Notes under the pieces: generated by a model
Databases searched by the model: none
What the model saw: only the letters and a program-made list of their open reading frames with translations
What the model was told of the DNA's origin: nothing
Part shown: piece by piece, positions 37,807 through 49,534 of the stretch
Numbering within the stretch: the first letter of the stretch is position 1
Layout: every line of letters begins with the position of its first letter
DNA from: Monosporascus cannonballus
Lineage: Eukaryota > Ascomycota > Sordariomycetes > Xylariales
DNA: 64,000 bases
NCBI GenBank assembly: GCA_004154925.1
Contig: QJNS01000031.1
Span: 1 to 64,000, forward strand
Direction: 5' to 3'
Translations under genes and position numbers: made by a program

Positions 37807-40015
37807 ATGAGGTACGAGGATTGGGATGTTCTCCTATTCCCCAAGGGCTCCAAGATCCCCATGAAGGAGTTCAAGACAAACTGCCACGTGGTTCAGGATG
37901 CCGGTCAGTAATCTTCCTTGAGACTCTGACGCTGTTTGCATTTGTAGTTTTCGGCCCGTTTCTCCTGGTCCTTTTTCCATCCCCATCGTCTTTTAGAACT
38001 GAAGATTTGCTGACTCGTCTCGAACGAACAGAGTTCCCATACACCCAGGGCTCTTATGGTCTCCCCACCATGACCTGTTTCATGCCTGGACTTCGCCCTG
38101 GCACTCCATTCAATATCTCTCTCCATTGCTGGCAGACCCCAGAGGTCAGCCACTTCACTAAGAACAGATTTAGCGCGCACCTCGACCTGGTCAAGTTTGA
38201 AGCACGCGTTCTCATTGACGGTCGGCTGGTTGCGTACGTATTTAAACACATCGCTTCTTGTTATCAGTTCCATCATCTAACGGGTCTTGCGGAAACAGAT
38301 CTTCCTCCTTCTCCTGCACCGGACCGTGGCCGCAGCTGCTCAACAATAGTTTCGGTGAATAACGACGGTTCAGAAGAGGAAACCGGCAGCTAAGCTAACA
38401 TATGAGAAGACTTCACCAAGGACGGAGAACTCGAACCTTTGAAATTCCCCCGATTCCGAAGCGAACTACTTCGCCAGAGCTATTGGAATCCCGCAGACGA
38501 GCTCGGCCGGATCAAGATCATCATCAGCGAGGGCTTCCCCAGAGATTCGCTGTCTGTTCCTATCGAGAGGGTGAAGAATATCGTCGCATTCTCGTTCCAG
38601 CATGCTCCAATTGGTAGACGAACAGCAGCCGCAAATCCCTCCTTTTGTCGCACTCCACTAACTCGTGGTTCGACGCAGACATCCTCGAGAGCTCCGGAAT
38701 CGCATGGCCCAATCCGGCCATGTGGCGCCGCGGTACTTTCAACCCCTCGATGCCTGTGCCTACGCAACATCCAAAGGAAGGGGCAGAGGTCCATCTTCAT
38801 TCTCCTCGGCGTCAGTCGAGCTACAACAAGACCACCACCACGAGCTCATCCGGACACGCGAGTGGCATCCCTGGATTAACGTCGGTAAACGCCAGCACCA
38901 GCACGATTCTTAGTTCGATGCCCAACACCCAAGCTCTGCTGCAGCGTGGATGGAGCGGTTCAGGTACTAGTTATAATGACCCGTTCAGTCATCAGAACCC
39001 GGATCCTCTTTCATACCTCGATTGGTCAAACAACCCGGAGCCTATTGGCTACAACCAGAGCGCTGCCGATCAAGGCAGGTCGAGTTACAATCCTGCTACA
39101 ACTCGCAAGAACCCTAGTGACCGCCGGATCATGACCAACTCGGATATCAGTATGCCTGACTTCGGCTTGGTCAATCCCAACGCCCTGCAATCCGTACCGG
39201 AGCCCTTGAACTTCACGGGAAATGGTCTAGACGATCCAGACATCAGAACTCAGGGTCCCACGGTGCCAACCAATACTCCCACAACCATGGGTTTCGTTGA
39301 TGACCTCGGCATCGATGTGAACAAGATGGGCACGCCTGGAAGTACGTCAGCCTTTGCACGCCCCTACGACATCGCGCCCTTTGCACCTTATCGACCCCAA
39401 CAGAGTATTACGACGGCAGCTGAGACTAACAGGCAGTCTGCCATAGACACTCCGCCTACCAGCGAGTTTTTCGGTACGAACAGTCAGATCTCATCGGAGC
39501 TCGCCACTTCCCTAACCCACTCGCTCTTGAACCAGCCCCACCCTCTTCCCGTTCACGCAGCGAACATTCCCTTGCCAGCCTCCGAGATCAAATCGCGTAA
39601 GGAGAACAGACGTGGCCATGCCGGCTCCGTCGACAACACCCCGACCATAGAACACCTCAACATGCGCAAAGTGTCCCAGTCGGCATTCAGTAACCTCAGC
39701 AAGGACGGTACCGACAATGGCAACAATAACTCGCCATCTGGGTCGCGGACTTTCTCTGGTGTGTTCTCTCAACGGTCAGTGTCGGCGGGCGAGTTCGGGC
39801 ACGACCTCACCAACATCAATAACGCCACGAAGTCCAATTCCGATCCTAATCGTACCAATTCAAATCCAGATGGATTTACCGGCAGCACTCAAGGATCGGG
39901 AAATGATACCAAGCGCGCTCGTCATCTCACACCCGTCAGTTCCAAAGTGATTAACGACGCCGACGAACCCCGTCGTGTGAGTCCACGAATCCGAATGTTC
40001 GAAGAGGGCAATTAA
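37807..40015 (+). CDS. Conserved fungal protein of unknown function, five exons, disordered C-terminal half
   Basis: Exons 37,807-37,903, 38,005-38,233, 38,299-38,354, 38,407-38,613 and 38,679-40,015 give 642 codons including the stop (641 residues). The first ~215 residues match a family I recall from many Pezizomycotina: MRYEDWDVLLFPKGSKIPMK at the start, PTMTCFMPGLRPGTPF, FEARVLIDGRLVA, SYWNPADELGRIKIIISEGF, VKNIVAFSFQHAPI and ILESSGIAWPNPAMW. The fifth-exon part is rich in Ser, Thr, Asn and Pro and probably disordered; it ends with a short basic stretch (RRVSPRIRMFEEGN). No enzyme motif, signal peptide or membrane helix is visible. A regulatory or nuclear role would be a guess. Exons 2-5 were placed so that conserved blocks stay in frame; intron 1 uses an AAG acceptor at 38,004 because the earlier TAG gives a stop. 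Confidence 0.8.
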
Positions 40016-43000
40016 AGGAGCAACTATCCCTTACCTAAAACGGCTTACTCTCTATCACTGGACCATTACCCGTCTGTTTAATTGTTTAACATTGCCCACA
40101 GAAGGGGACGGAGTGGGGATAGTGACTTCGATACGTCAGCACAGCCAAGCTGTCACAGCGGAGAGGTCGACTCTAAGCATCGAACACAATTCTCGTTGCA
40201 TTTCATATCCTCGGTAATCACGAGGCATAGGTGGCCCGGCGAGGCGTAATCGTGTTGCGGTCACGGCATTTGTATCATGGCGAGGGGGTTCGGCAACTTA
40301 AGGAGGGGACCAGTCTATATCCCTTATCCCAGGCTATTTCTGGAGACGGCATCCTCTAACCGGGCACCGGTAAGTATCCCATAGCAAAGGACGTGCTGTA
40401 GGCGCACATCCACGCACACACACGAGTCCACCGCTGTATTTTGTTATGTAAACTTGTAACGAGCAAGCAGCATGACGTACACCGGGGGTCCTTGTATGCT
40501 ATATAACAGACAGGACGAACTGAGATGCATCCTTCAAATCCTTTCTCATTCAGTTGTGATAATTCGCTCTGTGTTCTCCGCTGTCCTGACTTCTCGGGGA
40601 CCTTTTACTTTCGTTGCATAGTTGAGTATCGGATCCATTCACTATGTTTGAACTGCCTGAGAAGGACTGCCTAGTACAAGACATACGGCTTACATATGGC
40701 TCTCTCCGAATCACGAGATACCTACACGGCCCGCAGGCGGCAGTCCTCGTCCAAGCTAGTGACGTTGCACATGCCCATCCTTCAGCTTACACAGCGCCTA
40801 CTCGTGCCCGCTGTACGTGGACTTGTAGGAACTTGGACAGACAGAAATACTAATGGGATGGCAATACATTGGTTGAGTCGGGACTAGGTATAGCTAGGCA
40901 GTCTTGAGTCTGCAATTGGCGGTGTTAGAGAGGTACGCAGGAAGGGAGTATATCGTGAGGAGTAGGAAAGGGAGCGGAGGGAAGAGCGACGAGAAGAAGA
41001 AGAGGGAAAAGAGAGGAAACAAAGGGGGATTCGGAGTGCTGTCCCTCAGACTAATCGACATGGTATCCGCACCCTATCTACTTTAGTCGTAGGTAGGCGG
41101 TCGTAGGATTATCGAACATGGTGATCATCACCGGGAACCAACTCGAATCCGATACCGTCATAGAAGAAAACTTACCTCAGTCCCTGCAGTGGGAGCGTGC
41201 GTGATCGAGCGCGCACTTACCTACCGTTACAGCCTGCGTTGCCTCGTCGTCTTGACGTCCGCTGCGCGCACCAACCGACGACGCCGATCCGCGCCCAGCC
41301 CAACCGCCGAGGAAAGCCTACTGGTACGGCTCACGCGCCACTTACCGCAGCCAATTGCACATCGCGAGACCAGGCGCGCGGGATCGCGTCGCCACCAGGG
41401 GCGACGTCGGGGCGCAGGACGATGCGCTCTCTGACAAGGCGAGCATCTTCAAGACATCAGCAATCCTCTAGCACTAGACAATCCCAAGGCCGCCACGACG
41501 CCAAAGTCCCACCGGCCGGCGCGCCGTCCGTGGCCGCTGACCAACGGCGGGACGGCCCCGGAGCTGAGGCAACCGCTACAGCACTCCTCGCGCGGGTTGT
41601 CGTCGGGCATTGACTGTCACGGCGTACTTGACTGGCTTCCCTTCTAGCCGTTCTGACGTTGACGGTTCTAGTGTGCGACGATGGGCCTCCATTATGTACG
41701 AATTGCGCATCCGCCTGGGCGAAATATCGCGGGCCGAAAATTTCGAATGCAGGTTCAAATTGAGAATGGTCCACTGGTGTGATGCATCATGAGTCCTGAA
41801 TTTTATGAGCAGTTGTAGACGACTGATGTGTCAAAGGACAAATCCTGCACGCGCTCCAAAGGGGCGCCCGCGTGGTGCTGTCCCAACTTCCGGCTCGCGA
41901 TGTATATTTTTCTGTATCTTGTGCAGATGTAAAATCAAGACAAAACACGATCGTGTTGACTGAAATTTTGCTTTTGGTACGTGCATAAACAGAAATTATG
42001 GGTCGTCATCACGTGACGTCACTCAGCCAGTTTTTGACCATCCTCAGTACGACCATGCCATTGTCGCCTTTAGCTCACGTGATCTAATCCAGCGTCGTTC
42101 ATGATGTACTATACATAGGCTGAAATGAGGTAGTTGACTTATGTAAACAACACCAAAGAGCTTCAGAGAACCCGATACGATAGTAAATAGAGTCGCTAGC
42201 GAAATCGGCCTACAGATCCCTGCGCACACTCTTAGCATCTATCCGCTTACTCCTCCTGGCACATCGTCGTGGGTCCGTAGTCTGTAGCCCTGCTCTATGT
42301 ACTTAAATAGGCCTCTCATATGGTTGAGTCTTCAGCTTATATTGCTCGTTGCCGTTGGTATCACGCCAACAGTGCCGCCCGAGGTGACATGGCGCTCCCG
42401 GGTATTGCATAAGATTATACAAATCACGCCCGATCGACGGTTGACCCGAAGGTACCTGAGCGCCAAGCTGCATAGCTCGCCTAGAGAGCATGTGCTAGGA
42501 GATGGAGGAATATAGTCGTTTTGTACCCTGACGCGTTGGTGTGCTCCGTGATCGGCTAATCTCGACGTAGTTGAACGACCTCTGGATCCTGAGCCTCTTC
42601 CCGGCACGGAACAGCTTGCTCCAAGCCTGGAGCTGCCTCTCCAGTATCCCCCACTCGCTTCAATGGAGGCCGCGTTCCCTTGAGAACTCACGGTGGCTGT
42701 AGAAATTGCAGTATCGTACCGTACAGCAACTGTCACGGTGTGTGGGCATGACTATTATTACATATCACCGGCGTGCGATACTGTTCACTGCTCAGCGCAG
42801 AGGATTCCCAGAATGTTGCTGGATGCCACTCGGCGGAAGCGAGGCCCTCTGAGCGAGGATTTGGTTGGTCGCTGACGGTCCGTGAAGCCCAAGTGGTCAG
42901 AATGCTGCTGCTAAAATTAGCTCGCCCCAAAAGAGTGCTGGGCTGCGAAAGAGGGGACCCAGAAATAGGATCCTTGCGCCAGGCCGCCTTGCCGACCCCG

Positions 43001-43068
43001 CACGGAGCAGCAGATCAAGAGTCTGACGGACCGAGGCAAGAGGGGCACATTTTCCCTTCCGCGGCGAA
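40016..43068. other. 3-kb intergenic region, no convincing gene
   Basis: Balanced composition. Open stretches at 41,189-41,774 and 42,332-42,930 overlap on both strands, lack recognisable domains and have no splice arrangement that I could support. The last few hundred bases must include the promoter of the NLR gene. No repeat family was recognised. Confidence 0.5.
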
Positions 43069-46000
43069 ATGCGACGACTCATCCCCTGGCGGCGGAAAGC
43101 CGTGGTAACCGGGGTGGCGACTGATCACGACCCACCGGAGCAATCGGTTGCGGGAGCTTCGTCCTCGACCAAGCTCTTCCCGTCGGGCATCAAGCTACTT
43201 CACAGCCCGGCGGACCCCATCGTCGAGTGCGTGCGCCTCTGCTCCAAGTTATAGTAACATAACCAGCTGATGATTTCCGCCCAGCATTGTCTTCGTCCAC
43301 GGCCTGACTGGCGATCGAGAGAAGACCTGGACCGCCCGCGACGGGTCCGAGCCGTGGCCCAAAGTCCTCCTCCCGTCCGAGCTTCCGCCCGCCCGCGTCC
43401 TCACGTTCGGATACGATGCATATGTGGCAGACTGGCGAGAAGTGGTGTCGCAGAACAGGATTGGCAACCACGCGTGGAATCTTCTGACGTCTCTCGCGTC
43501 ATATCGAGAGGACAATGACACGGTGGGCACTAGCCAGTGGTATGGACGAGCGACTGTTCTGACACGCGTAGAATGAACTGCCAATCATATTTGTCTGCCA
43601 TAGCCTGGGAGGCCTGGTTTGCGAGAATGTACGTACTAGTCTGACTTCAATGAATTAGGCTAATCGTTGTGTAGGCGTTGGTTACGTCGAAACAGCGACC
43701 AGAGCGACATCTTCAGAATATCTTTCGATCAGCTCGGGGTATCGTATTCCTTGGGACGCCATACCATGGAGCCGGCCTTGCTAGGTGGGCCGAGCTACTA
43801 TTCCGGTCTATTGGCGTGATAAAACGGACGAACACCGAGATCGTGGAGGTTCTCAAACGCGAATCCGAGGTGCTTGCACGGATCCAGGAGAGCTTCCACA
43901 CGATGGTCATGGCGCGCAGCTGGGAGGGCCTGCAGCCGATCGAGATCAGCTGTTTCTACGAGGAGCTGCCTCTACCAGGCGTTGGTCAGGTGAGTCTGAA
44001 ACATGGTTTTATGGGTAAACGTTTGATTAATGGCTGGTGCAGGTCGTGCCACAAGAGTCGGCCATTCTTCCGGGGTACATTCCGATCGGGATCCGCAGCA
44101 ACCACATTGACATGACCAAGTTCTCTACCATAGAAGACCCGGGGTTTCTGGCGGTTCGCGGAGAACTTCGGCGGTGGATCAGGGAAATAAGAGCCATTGA
44201 GGGGAACGCACTGAGTAGAGGTACTAGCAGGGTAGTATTGGAGAATGAACGCGATCGTTTTGGTAAAACGTGTAAGGAGAAATATTCCAATAGTTCCGAC
44301 ATGAGCTAAAGCAAAATAGCCCGGCAGGATCTCGACGGACTAGCCGTGGCTAGCACCAAAGGCGCCGTCACCGTACCTGCTCGCCCGACGATCGGGGGCC
44401 CGCCGCGGCGCCCGGCCACCCGTCGCGACTTCGCGATTGCCGTCATTTGCGCCCTCACCCTCGAAGCTGACGCCGTCGACGCGCTCTTCGACTACCACTG
44501 GGACGACGACGGCCCGCCGTACGACAAAGCCCCGGGCGATCCGAACGCCTACTCCACCGGCGCCGTAGGACGTCACAACGTCGTCCTCGCACACATGCCA
44601 GGCATGGGGAAGGCCAACGCGGCGGCGGTCGCCGCCAACTGCCGAGCGAGCTTCCCCAATATCAAGCTTGCGGTTGTGGTGGGGGTCTGCGGAGTTGCAC
44701 CCTTCAGCCCTGATGGCGACGAGATCGTGCTGGGCGATGTCATCATCAGCGATGGCGTCGTCCAGTACGACCTAGGACGGCGACTACCCGATTGCTTTGT
44801 GCGGAAAGACACGCTTCTGGATTCGTTAGGCAGGCCCAACGCCGAGATCCGCGCGCTCCTAGCGAAGCTGAAGGGCGTCCGCGGCCGGGAGATGCTGCGT
44901 GGTAGGATCCCAGGTTACCTTGACGCCCTCGGAGTCGAGCCGGGGCTGGCAGCCCAGTACCCCGGTACTGCGCATGACAGGCTGTTTGAGGCGACGTATC
45001 GCCATGTTAGCGAGGGGATGCTGTGCGAGGAGTGCGGTTGCAACGGTAGGCTGGTACCACGCCGGCGCCTCGCACAGGACAGTCCGCGGCCTGCCGTCCA
45101 CTTCAACCTGATCGCGTCTGGCGATACGGTGATGAAATCAGGCGTGGAGCGCGACGCCGTCGCACGGAAAGATGGCATTGTGGCCTTCGAGATGGAAGGC
45201 GCGGGGGTGTGGGATATCTTCCCATGCGTGGTGATCAAGGGCGCTTGCTACTACGCGGACAGTCACAAGACCAAGGCCTGGCAACGCTACGCCGCGGCGG
45301 CGGCGGCGGCGTGCATGAAGGCGTTTTTGGGCCACTGGGTGCCCTCGCTGCCAGGTGCGTGATGTCTGCCGGGAAAGTCGCAGAAAGGTCTGCCGGAACG
45401 CTCGCTGATTCGATTAGAACCACCCCGTGTCACAGAGCAGCCCACCGGACCTTGGTGTAGGTGGATTCTTTACTGATTGTACTTTTGGCGTCCGTCTTAC
45501 ACTGCTGTAGTTCATGTTCCGTATCCGAGAAACGACAGCTTCGTCGGTCGGACGGCCGTCCTACGTGAATTGCAACAACAGCCGCTCAAGTCTGCCTCGC
45601 AGGCAAGAGTCGCCCTCTTTGGCCTCGGTGGCATCGGGTGGGTTGATCCACGCCACGTATTGTCTCTTTGTTGACGCTTCGCAGGAAAACGCAGATAGCC
45701 CTAGAATATGCATATTGGCTCCAGGAGGCGTGCCCAGATATGTCGGTCTTCTGGGTCCACGCAAGCAATGCCGAGCGGTTCCGTCAGGCGTATGCTTCCA
45801 TCGCAGAAGAGTGCGGGGTCCCCGGCTACGATGATCCCAACACCGACGTGCTGCCGCTGGTGAAAAGGTGGCTGGAGAAGAAGGATCGCGGCCGGTGGCT
45901 CATGGTCGTCGACAATGCAGATGATACGCAGCTTTTCTTCGGCCAGCCGGTAGGGCCTGTGAATGCCAGTACATCCAGCCACGAAGGGAACCTCGGACGG

Positions 46001-47239
46001 TACCTTCCCGAGTGCTCCCACGGGGCTATTCTTGCCACAACCAGGAACCTGCAAACAGGCTCGAGGCTGACCAAGGGGAAACGTCCTATCGAGGTCGGGA
46101 AGATGGACAGAGGCGAGACGGACCAGCTGCTCCGTACACGGCTTGACGGAGTTGACATTTCTCCAAGCGAGTCAACGGTGCTTTCTTCTCGGCTGGAGCA
46201 TCTACCGCTTGCGCTCGTCCAGGCAGCCGCATTTATCCAAGAGAACGCCATAACGGTTAGCGAGTATCTCCGGCTCCTAGACAAGGGCGACCAGGACCTC
46301 ATGGATCTGCTCAGCGAGGAATTCGAAACGGATGGGAGAGACTCGGACGCTCCTCGCGCGGTGGCAGAGACGTGGGCCCTCTCGTTCGAGCAGATTCAGC
46401 GGCAGAATACGTTTGCGGGCGAACTTCTCTCCCTTATGAGTTTCTTCGACCGGCAGGCCATTCCACCGGAATTCCTAACACGTTATAGCGAACAACAGCA
46501 GGGGCAAGAGCCAAGGGGAGAACTACAGCTCACGAAGGCTATAGGGGTTCTGAAGGCATTTTCTTTTGTCGCCGAGGACAAAGGTCATGGCCTGGATATG
46601 CACCGGCTTGTGCAGTTAGTTACTCGGAAGTGGCTCGTTAAGAAGGGCACGATACGCCAGTTCGCGGAACAGGCGCTCTCGACGGTGTCGCAGGTATATC
46701 CATACGGCAACTATGAGAATCGGGATATATGTGGAGCATACCTCTCACACGTGTATGCTGTGCTGAAGTGTGAAGGCACTGGGTCGAGAGACGAGAGGCT
46801 GGCGAGGGCATTGCTTCTCCACTGTGCTGCTGGATTTCTCTACTACCAAGGCCAATGGAAGGATGCGGAGAAGCTCCAAGTGCAGGCGACAGAGTTGCGA
46901 AAGGAAGTGCTGGGAGAGAAGCATCCCGATACGCTGACCAGCATGGGTAATCTGGCGTCGACGTACTGCAATCAAGGCCGATGGAAGGAGGCCGAGTTGC
47001 TGGGGTTACAAGTATTGGAGACGAGAAAGAGGGTGCTGGGAGAGGAGCATCCCGATACGCTGACCAGCATGGCCAACCTCGCCTTTACTTGGAACAGTCA
47101 GGGCCGCCTTGGAGATGCTCTAGCATTAATGCAGAACTGCCTTGATCTTCAGCAACGAGCTCTTGGCCCAAATCATCCCAGAACGATTTCTAATTTGTCA
47201 ACCATGAAGAAATGGCAGAAAGCAAGCAATTACTTATAG
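43069..47239 (+). CDS. NLR/STAND receptor: alpha/beta hydrolase + PNP_UDP + NB-ARC + TPR, eight exons
   Basis: Exons: 43,069-43,226, 43,285-43,522, 43,572-43,628, 43,675-43,989, 44,043-44,262, 44,320-45,354, 45,511-45,637, 45,685-47,239. These sum to 3,705 nt, or 1,234 residues. Residues ~45-325 are a SesB-like alpha/beta hydrolase (IVFVHGLTGDREKTW near 54; nucleophile CHSLGG, Ser143; likely catalytic His277 in SNHIDMTKF). Residues ~360-670 are a nucleoside phosphorylase domain (RRDFAIAVICALTLEADAVD, VVVGVCGVAP, GDVIISDGVVQYDLG, AFEMEGAGVWD, YYADSHKTKAWQ). NB-ARC follows (DSFVGR, P-loop GLGGIGKT at ~712-719, LMVVDNADD near 795, ILATTRN), then C-terminal TPRs (~1,105-1,225). Fungal NLRs of this type act in self/non-self recognition and cell death. 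The hydrolase and phosphorylase are normally alternative N-terminal effectors; having both in one chain is the oddity. All catalytic motifs seen look intact. An eight-residue Ala run (near 45,300) comes from a GCG/GGC repeat. Confidence 0.82.
44263..44319 (+). other. 57-nt intron at the hydrolase/phosphorylase junction, with in-frame stop
   Basis: GTAAAA donor, GCTAAAG branch-like site and ATAG acceptor. The length is divisible by three and flanking exons share the frame. If unspliced, translation runs 16 residues into the intron (ending NSSDMS) and stops at TAA 44,307-44,309. There is no ATG between the stop and the phosphorylase core (first ATG at about 44,596, inside the domain), so the second domain depends on splicing from the first. 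Confidence 0.65.
46850..47190 (+). repeat. 126-bp TPR-coding repeats in the NLR gene
   Basis: Two adjacent 42-codon TPR units share an almost identical core (CTGGGAGAG, then AGCATCCCGATACGC, then TGACCAGCATGG) starting at about 46,909 and 47,035, exactly 126 bp apart. A third, more diverged unit follows (ALGPNHPRTISNLS). This is the kinesin-light-chain-like TPR type common in fungal NLRs. Confidence 0.75.
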
Positions 47240-49534
47240 AGCAGCACGGACGTCTTGGAAAGGATTGGAATGTTAGGGCGGGGAGTGGCCCAACGACTTA
47301 TGACGCTTTCTACGACTGTGGTTTATATATTGAATTGTAAGATGTCCTATTATATAATACGATTATTTATAATGGTCGTGCACATATGAGTTACCTTGGT
47401 TTCGTCGGCTGCAATGTTTCCGGCCGTTTATCTGGTACAAGTGCTATTATGAGACCTAAGTAGGACGTTGGCCGGTCCGGTGAGACTTCCATCGGAACAA
47501 GGAGCCGTAGAATCACTCCAAGCGTTCTCCCTTCCAACGTCAAGATGCCCAAGCAAGCCGACAGCCTCCGCTACCTGGCAGTGGGCCGAAAGAAGAGCTT
47601 CGTAGTTTCCCACCTGTTGCAGCCATTTTCGAACCAGCGCCCATTTTTGCTCCTTTCAGCGAGGCGCCCAACTACGTAGTTATCAGGCGGACAGTCATGA
47701 TTATGCGATCCTGTGCGAGTCGTTAACAGGCTTTCGGGGTACATAGACATGTGGGCGGATAGATGCATGAAATGTCCTGTGCGCAGAGATTTTGTCAGCG
47801 AAAACCGGAAGCTGATTTCGCCAGTGACTGTACCCAATGCCCAGGCAATGAACTAGGTAATTACACGGGTAGAAGTATAGTACTCGCCGTTTAGCGCGCC
47901 CTCTATGTCCCCTTGTTGAAGTTCTAGGGCGTACATCTCCCGGCGATTAACCCCCGGTAAGGTAGGCACGCAAGAACGGTGCAGTGAGGCTCTGGCGACG
48001 AAGTCGCAGGGCGGGTTCGGGGCCTATGTAGGTACCTACTCAATTGCCCACCTCTCTCTACATGTATTTGAGGTCGTAAGTGCACCATGTTTGCTAGGCA
48101 CCTCCTTCCTGAAGTTGGGGGCTGCCATGGGATAAACATGAAGACTCCTGCGTCATTGGTACAGGCGCAAGGATACCTCGAGCTTCTTCTCTAACTTAGT
48201 CCCGCTATGCTTCCAAGAACAATGCCAATGGACACATTCTCACAAACAATTTGGCTCAATTGCAGCGTCGCAATGCATTACTCAGTCTATCGAGGCCCCC
48301 TGACACCTTCGCGACTACGAGCTTAGACTTTCCTCCTCGTGATAGCAGAGTGAGAACTGTCCCCTTAAGAAATCCAACATCTCGTTCGTAATACGCCCCT
48401 CGATCCCACGGAGGCTCCCCCTGCATTAGGCCTCATTCAGTCTCGAAGTCACTGCTTTCATATCTGATCCACTGCGGCGAAGCAACTCCCCCAAACCTCC
48501 CCAAAGTCATCGTTACATCCCCACGGGGCGCTTCTCTGCTAAGCCGAAGTCCATCATAGGCAATGGGATGCAGCGATCACAATTAGCAAATCAGATACTA
48601 GCAGCGGTCCAGATATCTAGCTCGCGTCTCTATAAATCTGTCTATATCCAAGATCGCTCTGGTCCGTAGGTGACTCTCATCCCATGCAGGCTCGCCTCTT
48701 TCTCTCCGATCGGACCGCCACCGTATCCATTTCATAAAGGAAGAAGCTTGCGAGTCTTCCATTAAGGAGATGCCGCTCGGCTTGCCCTTCTTCCACGGGC
48801 GTTTCGATATTGGAAGTCGGCGAACGCGGTCAGACTCTGTCCGCGATCGACCGAATAGAAAGCAGGTCCATCGCGAATGTAATTTTTTTGATGTTGGACG
48901 CACTTCGGACCGTAAAGCATTTACAGGTTGGTTATCTCGCAGGCATGCGGCCGCCTAGAATTGAGTGAGGACCTGAATACGAAGGAATCAGTTACCGAGG
49001 ATGCGTGGAGAACTATCCATCGCAATATGGTAGTATTGCTCTGCCGAGATTATCTAGACCATCTTTCATCGCATTATTGGTCTCAGGATCCCTCACCTAG
49101 ACTACCTGTGGGAACCCCTTGATGTTTCAGTCGTAGTACCCAGCCCAACACACGTAGAATATCGCATTCGCGAAGAGTCCGTCAGACTAACCGCAGTATC
49201 TGACGGCAAAATATGTCTATCGGTATGGTTCGCGCTTTGAGATATTCCGAACGCGACAGGTCCCTCCAAGTGACTATATAATCCTTCAAACCCATTTCTG
49301 ACAATTTCCTTCTGTCACAGTTAGGCTGATCGCGAGAAAAGGTTGCATAGAGTGTGGGAAGTGATAATTGTCTGACTAGAATTGAGCTCCAAGGAGCTGT
49401 AGCTAGGAAGCTCACTATATACTGTGGGAGCGCCGGAATAAGGTTCTTCCGGGTGCTGTGGAGCTTGATGACTAACACAGATACCCCTATTCCACGACAC
49501 CTTCCATTGACTTACACCATACCTAGCCGAGAAA
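47240..49534. other. Intergenic, nothing recognised
   Basis: It lies downstream of the NLR gene and upstream of the transporter pseudogene. Composition is balanced and only short open stretches without domain features occur (for example minus strand 48,598-48,903). No repeat or RNA gene was recognised. Confidence 0.5.

Noticed and set aside
41189..41774. Open frames on both strands in the 40-43 kb gap
   Set aside because: Mutually overlapping, compositionally biased, without recognisable domains or a supportable exon structure.
44346..45362. Phosphorylase ORF as an independent gene
   Set aside because: It begins with GTG, has no upstream in-frame ATG before the domain core, and the hydrolase exon joins to it in frame through consensus splice sites.
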